10,959 nt of DNA, from NCBI GenBank assembly GCA_036554605.1, contig DATBMY010000249.1, forward strand, positions 1 through 10,959, read 5' to 3'. This DNA is from DATBMY01 sp036554605 (lineage in GTDB: Bacteria; Acidobacteriota; Blastocatellia; UBA7656). The notes under the pieces are model-generated. The model was not told where the DNA came from. It did not search any database and saw only the letters and a list, made by a program, of their open reading frames with translations. The number at the start of each line of letters is the position of its first letter. Positions within the stretch are counted from its first letter, which is position 1. A program made the translations under genes and the position numbers. Below, piece by piece: positions 5,067 to 10,959 of this stretch.

Positions 5067-5947
5067 AGCGACTCCTCTCTTTCAAGCAGGCGGATGTAGC
5101 CCAGGCTTATTACGTTTGTCATTATTAACAGGACGAAGGCCATCGCCGCGGCGTACCCGAAATCGAAGTTTACCTCAAAGGCGACCCGGTAGATGTACAG
5201 GCTTATCATCTCGGTCGCAAACCCCGGCCCGCCCGCCGTCAGTATTCTCACCTGGTCAAAGACGCGCAGCAGATCCATGCTTCTGAGCAGCAGCACGATC
5301 AGTATGGCGGGTTTCAGAAGCGGAAGCGTCACATGCAGGAAAGTCTGCCAGGCGCTTGCCCCGTCAATCATTGCGGCCTCATACGGCTCGCGCGGTATGG
5401 CTTGAAGCCCGGCCAGCAGCACCAGCATTACGAACGGCGTCCACTGCCATACGTCGACGCATATGACCGAGACCATCGCCAGCGCGGGCGAGGCCGTCCA
5501 GGTGAGGCCGTCGGTCGCGACGCCGATTGAGCGGAGCGTCCCGTTTATGGGGCCGAAGTCAGGGTTGAACATCAATCGCCAGACCACGCCCACGACTACC
5601 GGCGGCAGCATCATCGGAATAAGCAATATGGCTCGAAAGAGGCTCCTGGAGCGGATTTCACGGTCGAGCAGGAGCGCGAGAGCAAGCCCGAGCAGGAATT
5701 CAAGGGTTAGCGCGACGGCGCCGTAAACAAGCGTGTGCAGCAGCGCCGCGTGAAAGAAGTGATCCGAAGCGAGCCGCGTGAAATTCCCGAGCGACCACTC
5801 GCCCCCCGCCTGAAACGCGAGCTTCGTTGTGTAGAAGAGCGGGTAAAGCGACAGCGCTCCAAGCGTCACAAGCGCGGGCGCGACGAGCAGATAACCCGCC
5901 GCGCGGTCGCTCGCGGGCCGTAATTTATCAAGCGCGCGAAATGGCAT
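5063..5947 (-). CDS. ugpA: CUT1 ABC transporter permease, MalF/UgpA type
   Basis: This is a 294-residue partner permease. It begins with a cytoplasmic 15-residue tail, then a first helix in GYLLVAPALVTLGALSLYPL. Further helices occur in VALTLEFLLGLALALLL, AILLIPMMLPPVVVGVVWRL, VSVICVDVWQWTPFVMLVLL, ILIVLLLRSMDLL and near the C-terminus. The EAA loop reads PREPYEAAMIDGASAWQTFL followed by HVTLPLLKP. It is the short, UgpA/LacF-like form without the large periplasmic loop of enterobacterial MalF. The gene is 53 bases downstream of the histidine kinase stop, on the same strand. There is no evident Shine-Dalgarno sequence, and the ATG lies in a small perfect hairpin. A substrate-binding protein gene, commonly found immediately upstream in such operons, is not there. 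The family is clear and the substrate is not. Confidence 0.92.
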   Translation of the reverse strand: MPFRALDKLRPASDRAAGYLLVAPALVTLGALSLYPLFYTTKLAFQAGGEWSLGNFTRLASDHFFHAALLHTLVYGAVALTLEFLLGLALALLLDREIRSRSLFRAILLIPMMLPPVVVGVVWRLMFNPDFGPINGTLRSIGVATDGLTWTASPALAMVSVICVDVWQWTPFVMLVLLAGLQAIPREPYEAAMIDGASAWQTFLHVTLPLLKPAILIVLLLRSMDLLRVFDQVRILTAGGPGFATEMISLYIYRVAFEVNFDFGYAAAMAFVLLIMTNVISLGYIRLLEREESL

Positions 5948-5959
5948 CTGTTGAGATGC
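5944..5959 (-). promoter_or_regulatory. Hairpin enclosing the permease start codon
   Basis: In the mRNA sense, GCATCT CAAC AGATGC is a perfect 6-bp stem with a four-base loop, and the AUG start of the first permease lies in its 3' arm. With no visible ribosome site upstream, this could keep initiation low. Its short length means chance is possible. Confidence 0.3.
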
Positions 5960-6000
5960 TAATCCCGGCGCGGAAATCTTGCAATCTTGAACCCCGGAGA

Positions 6001-7623
<1,623 letters not shown>

Positions 7624-7656
7624 CGGTTGATTCTCCCAAACCTTGCTCGCTCATCT

Positions 7657-9171
7657 TTACTCGTTGAACATCTCGCCCAGCCGGTCCACTTCCGTCAGCG
7701 TGAAGTGCTGCGGGTTGCCCGCCAGTATGCCGTTCACGCCTCGGAAGGGCCTGCCTATGTGCATGCCGGAATTATCGATGCTGAACTCGCATATATCCTT
7801 GTTGTGCATCGAGCCGCGCATCTTTAGCACCATCAATCCGCGCTTCATCTCTCCGAACATCTCCACGTACCTGAGCAGGATTATCGAATCGGTTATGGTC
7901 GAGATGTGCGTCTCGGTCACGGAGGTGCCTCCCATCAGCGTGGGCGTCGTCGCGGTAAAGAGCCCCGCCATCTCCTGGTGCTTTATGAATGAGGTCAGGC
8001 TTATGACAAATTCGCGAAAGCCCTTTATGGTGGCGATGCGCTCGATAGCCGACAGGCTGTCTATTGCGACGCGATTGGGACGGAACTCTTCGATCTCGCT
8101 CTTTAAAGTTATGAGATGGTCTTCGAGCCCGGCCGTCTCGGGATAAGCGCATACGACGCGGAGCTTTCCTTCTTCTTCCATGCGCGCGAAGTCGTGGCCC
8201 CATCCGGTGGCGTTGCGGAACAGCTGCTCGCGGCTCTCTTCGAAGGCAAAAAGCAGGCACCTTTCGCCGCTGCGCACGCCGCCGCCGATGAACTCCGTAG
8301 TCATAAGCGTCTTGCCGGTGCCGGTCGCGCCCGACACGAGTATTATCGAATCGCGGAAGAAGCCGCCGTCGCACATTCGATCGAGCTGCTCGTTGCCCGA
8401 ACTTATGCGGATGTTGGACGATTTCTGCTTGAGCTGTATGGCCGAAAGCGGTATGACGATGATGCCTTCGCCCGGCAGGATGGTAAAAGGATATTCTCCC
8501 TTCTGGTGCATCGTGCCGCGGAACTTCAATATCTCGATGGTGCGCCGGCGCTTCTCCTCTTCGAGCGCGTTTCGCAGTATGACCACGTTGTCGGCGACGA
8601 ACTCCTCGACGCCGAAGCGCGTGATCTCGCTATAATCCTCGGTGCATTCGGCGGTCATCAACGCGGTCACTTCCATCCGCTTGATGGCCGAAGCTATGCG
8701 GAACAGCTCCGAGCGCACCGTGGCGCTGTCGGCGAACTGGCTGAAAATGGCGCCGAGCGAATCCATCGAGATGCGCTTCGCGCCCAGGCGGTTGATCGCG
8801 TGCTCTATGCGGACGAGCAATGCGCCCAGGTCGTAAGCGCCGCTCACGATAGATTCTTCCTCGGGCTGTGGCGAAGCGTCGATGAAGGCCCACTGCCCTT
8901 CGGACTCCCACGACTGTATCTCCCACCCGAAGCCGAGCATGTTGCGGCGTATGTCGTCGGGCGACTCTTCGAAGGTGATGAAGACGCCCGGCTCGCCGAA
9001 TTTCTTGATCCCCTCGGCAAGAAACTGCGCGGCAAAAACGGTCTTGGCGCTTCCGGCCGTTCCCGTAACGAGCGTCGTGCGCCCCTTCGGCAGTCCCCCA
9101 TACGCTATAAAGTCGAAGCCGCTGATTCCGGTTTGGAGCTTCTCTATACCGGAAGCCTCATTCAAGTTCAT
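7657..9171 (-). CDS. kaiC: KaiC, circadian-clock-type two-domain ATPase/autokinase
   Basis: This is a 504-residue double RecA-type ATPase that in known systems forms hexamers, hydrolyses ATP in the CI ring and autophosphorylates in the CII ring. CI has Walker A GTAGSAKT (37-44) and catalytic Glu68-Glu69 (ITFEESPDD). CII has Walker A GATGTGKT (281-288) and Glu311-Glu312 (FAFEESREQ). The phosphorylation site is preserved as VTETHISTITD: Ser424-Thr425 match Ser431-Thr432 of Synechococcus KaiC, and Thr419 matches Thr426. The following YVEMFGEMKRGLMVLKMRGS is also closely KaiC-like. The C-terminal tail, which KaiA grips in cyanobacteria, is present though its sequence differs (about residues 485-504). 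AAGGA, inside the last codons of kaiB, serves as the ribosome site; the gap to kaiB is 6 bases. The full set of catalytic residues predicts an active kinase and phosphatase, unlike single-domain or degenerate KaiC homologues. Confidence 0.96.
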   Translation of the reverse strand: MNLNEASGIEKLQTGISGFDFIAYGGLPKGRTTLVTGTAGSAKTVFAAQFLAEGIKKFGEPGVFITFEESPDDIRRNMLGFGWEIQSWESEGQWAFIDASPQPEEESIVSGAYDLGALLVRIEHAINRLGAKRISMDSLGAIFSQFADSATVRSELFRIASAIKRMEVTALMTAECTEDYSEITRFGVEEFVADNVVILRNALEEEKRRRTIEILKFRGTMHQKGEYPFTILPGEGIIVIPLSAIQLKQKSSNIRISSGNEQLDRMCDGGFFRDSIILVSGATGTGKTLMTTEFIGGGVRSGERCLLFAFEESREQLFRNATGWGHDFARMEEEGKLRVVCAYPETAGLEDHLITLKSEIEEFRPNRVAIDSLSAIERIATIKGFREFVISLTSFIKHQEMAGLFTATTPTLMGGTSVTETHISTITDSIILLRYVEMFGEMKRGLMVLKMRGSMHNKDICEFSIDNSGMHIGRPFRGVNGILAGNPQHFTLTEVDRLGEMFNE

Positions 9172-9177
9172 ATAAGA

Positions 9178-9477
9178 TTATCCTTGTCGCTCTTTGTGTT
9201 CATCGAAAGGTTGCAGGTCGAGCCCGAATATGACTCTCTCCGTATCCGACAGGTCGCCGATTATGCGGCGCAGCGGCGGAGGCAGTTGCTTTATAAGCAT
9301 GGGCGTCGCCAGTATCTTTTCATCTTCGGCAAGCTGCGGCCGCTCCAGTATGTCGATGATGGTCATCTCGTACTGCCCGGCAAGCTCGACTTCGCATATA
9401 CGTTGCAGGTTAGCGATGGCCCTCTCGGACCTGGGAGTTCTACCGGTTATGTAAAGTTTCAGCAGGTATTTGTTCAT
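9178..9477 (-). CDS. kaiB: KaiB, fold-switching clock protein
   Basis: This 99-residue protein matches the cyanobacterial KaiB length and core: a thioredoxin-like start LKLYITGRTPRSERAI, then IDILERPQLAEDEKILATPM and LPPPLRRIIGDLSDTERVI, nearly the canonical KaiB string with its cis-Pro elements. In the known clock KaiB switches fold, binds the CI ring of phosphorylated KaiC and sequesters KaiA. The C-terminus ends in acidic/basic FDEHKERQG. The gene starts 6 bases after the receiver/KaiA-like gene and ends 6 bases before kaiC. Only a weak ribosome site (AGAGG about 13 bases upstream) is visible, which suggests coupling to the preceding gene. Seven of its eleven Ile codons are ATA, unusual for such GC-rich DNA. 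Confidence 0.96.
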   Translation of the reverse strand: MNKYLLKLYITGRTPRSERAIANLQRICEVELAGQYEMTIIDILERPQLAEDEKILATPMLIKQLPPPLRRIIGDLSDTERVIFGLDLQPFDEHKERQG

Positions 9478-9483
9478 ACTCTA

Positions 9484-10326
9484 TCAGCCTCTGTCGGCCG
9501 CGCCTTTTCGAGCGCCCTGTCTTGTGGCGCCGGCGCGCCTGCGATAGTAGGAGACCAGATGGCCCATTAACTCTATAAGCCTGAGCCGCCCTTCTTCTAC
9601 GTATGCCTGCACCTTTTGCAGGGTGGCGCCGTCGGTCTTGCGCTTGAGCGCAAGGTTATGCAATTCGACTACGTCGCGCGGCCCGGCCTGCAAAAACCCG
9701 AGCCGGTCGACCAGAACGTGAAATCCTTCCGGCAGGTTATGCTCAACCTTGTAGATGCGCTCTTCGAGCGCGAGATCCAGAAGCGTGCCGTAACGCTCGA
9801 CCATCTCTTCGAATACGTCGGGCAAGCTCTTGCTAATGGGTCCAGCGCCGAACATCCCGGAGGATACGGCCGTGACCCGCTCGGAGCCGAGATCGCCAAG
9901 CGAGTCGATCTCGCGGTCCTGCTGGTTTACCAGCGCCGCCTCAGCATACTTTATCCTCAAGAACGCCTTGACCTGCGCCAGCAGCACGCGCGGCTCCACC
10001 GGTTTTATGAGATAGCCGTCCGCGCCCGCCTCAAGCCACTCGGCCGCGGTCTCGGGCGAGGTCTGCTCCCCGCTCACGTTGACGACGAAAGTCCTCGCAA
10101 GCTCCGCGTCAGCCTTTATCTGCCTGCATACTTCGATGCCGTTCATGTCGGGCAGCCTCACGTCGAGCAGCACGACGTCGGGCCGCTCGCGACGCGCAAG
10201 GCCGAGGGCCGACGCGCCATCAGCCGCCTGTGAAATCTCATAGCCCCCCTTGCCGAGCATGCGGCTATAGGCCGCGCGCAGCTCATCATCATCATCGACG
10301 ATAAGTATCTTCGGCCGATTCTCCAA
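9484..10326 (-). CDS. Response regulator with KaiA-like C-terminal domain (KaiA3-like candidate)
   Basis: The start chosen is TTG at 10326-10324, giving 280 residues, because GGAGG lies exactly 5 bases upstream and the receiver begins right after it (RPKILIVDDDDEL). An ATG at 10434 would overlap the upstream kinase by 77 bases. Residues 5-123 form a CheY-like receiver: acidic pocket Asp11-Asp13, phospho-acceptor Asp55 (VLLDVRLPDMNG), Ser85 and Lys108 (LIKPVEP). A linker (124-168) leads to a helical domain (169-263), with VVELH at 219-223 and EEGRLRLIELMGHLVSYYRR at 244-263. That ending resembles the C-terminus of cyanobacterial KaiA (RLTLIDVIAHLCEMYRR), the domain that dimerises and stimulates KaiC autophosphorylation. 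Synechocystis KaiA3 is likewise a receiver fused to a KaiA-like domain encoded beside kaiB3. The structurally related RsbU N-terminal domain is an alternative. Position immediately before kaiB favours the KaiA reading. There is no DNA-binding or enzymatic output domain. Confidence 0.85.
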   Translation of the reverse strand: MENRPKILIVDDDDELRAAYSRMLGKGGYEISQAADGASALGLARRERPDVVLLDVRLPDMNGIEVCRQIKADAELARTFVVNVSGEQTSPETAAEWLEAGADGYLIKPVEPRVLLAQVKAFLRIKYAEAALVNQQDREIDSLGDLGSERVTAVSSGMFGAGPISKSLPDVFEEMVERYGTLLDLALEERIYKVEHNLPEGFHVLVDRLGFLQAGPRDVVELHNLALKRKTDGATLQKVQAYVEEGRLRLIELMGHLVSYYRRRAGATRQGARKGAADRG

Positions 10327-10331
10327 TATGA

Positions 10332-10336
10332 CCTCC
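10332..10336 (-). promoter_or_regulatory. Ribosome binding site fixing a TTG start
   Basis: In the mRNA sense GGAGG is followed by TCATA and then TTG GAG AAT, the start of the receiver/KaiA-like protein. This decides against the longer ATG start at 10434 and leaves a 31-base gap to the stop of the upstream kinase. Confidence 0.7.
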
Positions 10337-10357
10337 AGCCACTGCCGCGCCAATGAG

Positions 10358-10959
10358 TCAGGCTCTTGCCGCGGGCGCCCCTTTAGGCAAGGCGACGTGG
10401 AACGTTGTGCCTTCGCCGATCTTGCTCTCGACACTTATTTCGCCCCCGTGCCCGGCGACGATCTTCTTGACTATCGCCAGCCCCAGGCCCGCGCTTTTCT
10501 CGCGCTCGGAGCGGCGCGATCCGGTCTTTGTAAAAGGCTGGAAGACGCGCCCGATCTCCTCCTCGGGTATCCCCGGCCCGCGATCTTTGACCGAGATGAC
10601 GGCGTTGGTTTCCGAGTCTTCGAGCGCGATGGAAACCTCGCTGCCGGCCGGCGAGAATTTTATTGCGTTGCCCAGCAGGTTATTGAGCACCTGCTCGATC
10701 TTTACGCGGTCGAGCATCATCGCCGGCACTTCATCCGCTCTTTCAAGCGTCAGGCGGATCTGCTTGCGGTCCGCGAGCACTCGATTGACTGAGATGTTTT
10801 CCTTGAGAAGCACGCCCAGGTCGACCTGCTCCAGATCGAGTTGAAGCTTGCCCGCCTCTATCACCGAAATGTCGAGCAGGTTGTTGACGAGGTTGAGCAT
10901 GAAATTGCTCGACGATTTTATACGGTTGAGAAACCCCACCTGCTCCTGGCCGAGCGCGG
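10358..10959 (-). CDS. Histidine kinase, C-terminal part (5' end outside the window)
   Basis: The frame is open to the right edge: 199 codons are visible, beginning ALGQEQVGFLNRIKSSSNFM. This is the second helix of a HisKA domain (NLVNNLLDISVIEAGKL); the phospho-acceptor His lies just outside. The HATPase_c domain is complete: N-box NNLLGNAIKFSP, G1 DRGPGIP, F-box VFQPFTKTGSR, G2 SAGLGLAIVKKIV and a C-terminal GTTFHVALP. A GTG at 10939 is an internal Val, not a start, because the coding frame and family similarity extend through it. The gene ends 31 bases before the receiver/KaiA-like gene, so this kinase is the obvious phospho-donor candidate for that receiver (inference). Its sensor domain, and whether it is SasA- or CikA-like, cannot be seen. 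Confidence 0.93.
   Translation of the reverse strand, partial: ALGQEQVGFLNRIKSSSNFMLNLVNNLLDISVIEAGKLQLDLEQVDLGVLLKENISVNRVLADRKQIRLTLERADEVPAMMLDRVKIEQVLNNLLGNAIKFSPAGSEVSIALEDSETNAVISVKDRGPGIPEEEIGRVFQPFTKTGSRRSEREKSAGLGLAIVKKIVAGHGGEISVESKIGEGTTFHVALPKGAPAARA

Noticed and set aside
8116..9570. A 484-codon open frame on the plus strand opposite kaiC and kaiB
   Set aside because: It is a shadow of GC-rich, strongly biased kaiC/kaiB codons. The kai proteins are unmistakable on the minus strand, and the plus-strand translation has no recognisable domain.
9484..10434. Longer version of the receiver/KaiA-like protein starting at ATG 10434
   Set aside because: It would overlap the upstream kinase by 77 bases and add a non-conserved Arg/Ser-rich tail. 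TTG at 10326 has GGAGG at ideal spacing and starts right at the receiver fold.

Overview
The window looks like a chromosomal stretch from a GC-rich, probably Gram-negative-type, non-cyanobacterial bacterium. Evidence is a lipoprotein signal, a free-standing hydrophobic peptide resembling a pseudopilin N-terminus, and many ATA isoleucine codons in otherwise GC-rich genes (7 of 11 Ile codons in kaiB). Acidobacteriota would fit, but the sequence alone cannot prove a lineage.

Left part (1-2100) is accessory in character. On the minus strand it holds the start of a possible site-specific recombinase (1-119, cut by the window edge), a 148-residue basic protein built of 23-24-residue 'HNQ' repeats (319-765), a putative lipoprotein (1091-1672) and a 23-residue membrane microprotein (1809-1880). 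The repeat protein and the microprotein are each preceded by a copy of the same 143-181 bp block (830-1010 and 1938-2080). Each block also contains, on the plus strand, a tiny ORF whose two copies align codon by codon with mostly third-position changes. Next comes a 769-bp IS1-family insertion sequence (2102-2870) with matching inverted ends but an amber codon inside its transposase and no target-site duplication.

Right part (3067-10959) is one closely packed minus-strand array. In order of transcription (right to left): a histidine kinase running off the window, a response regulator whose C-terminal half resembles the KaiC-stimulating domain of KaiA, kaiB, a full two-domain kaiC, a PAS-GAF histidine kinase, and then two permeases and the ATPase of a CUT1 sugar-type ABC importer without a visible substrate-binding protein. 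KaiC keeps both Walker A motifs, both EE catalytic pairs and the Ser-Thr autophosphorylation pair.

Taken together, the main discovery is a candidate complete KaiA-like/KaiB/KaiC timing system outside the classical cyanobacterial kaiABC. It is wired to two histidine kinases and possibly co-transcribed with a carbohydrate importer. The receiver-KaiA-like fusion recalls the KaiA3 protein of Synechocystis. The proposed logic is that kinase input and/or output meets the Kai core through the receiver protein. That is inference from gene order and domains, not a demonstrated function.
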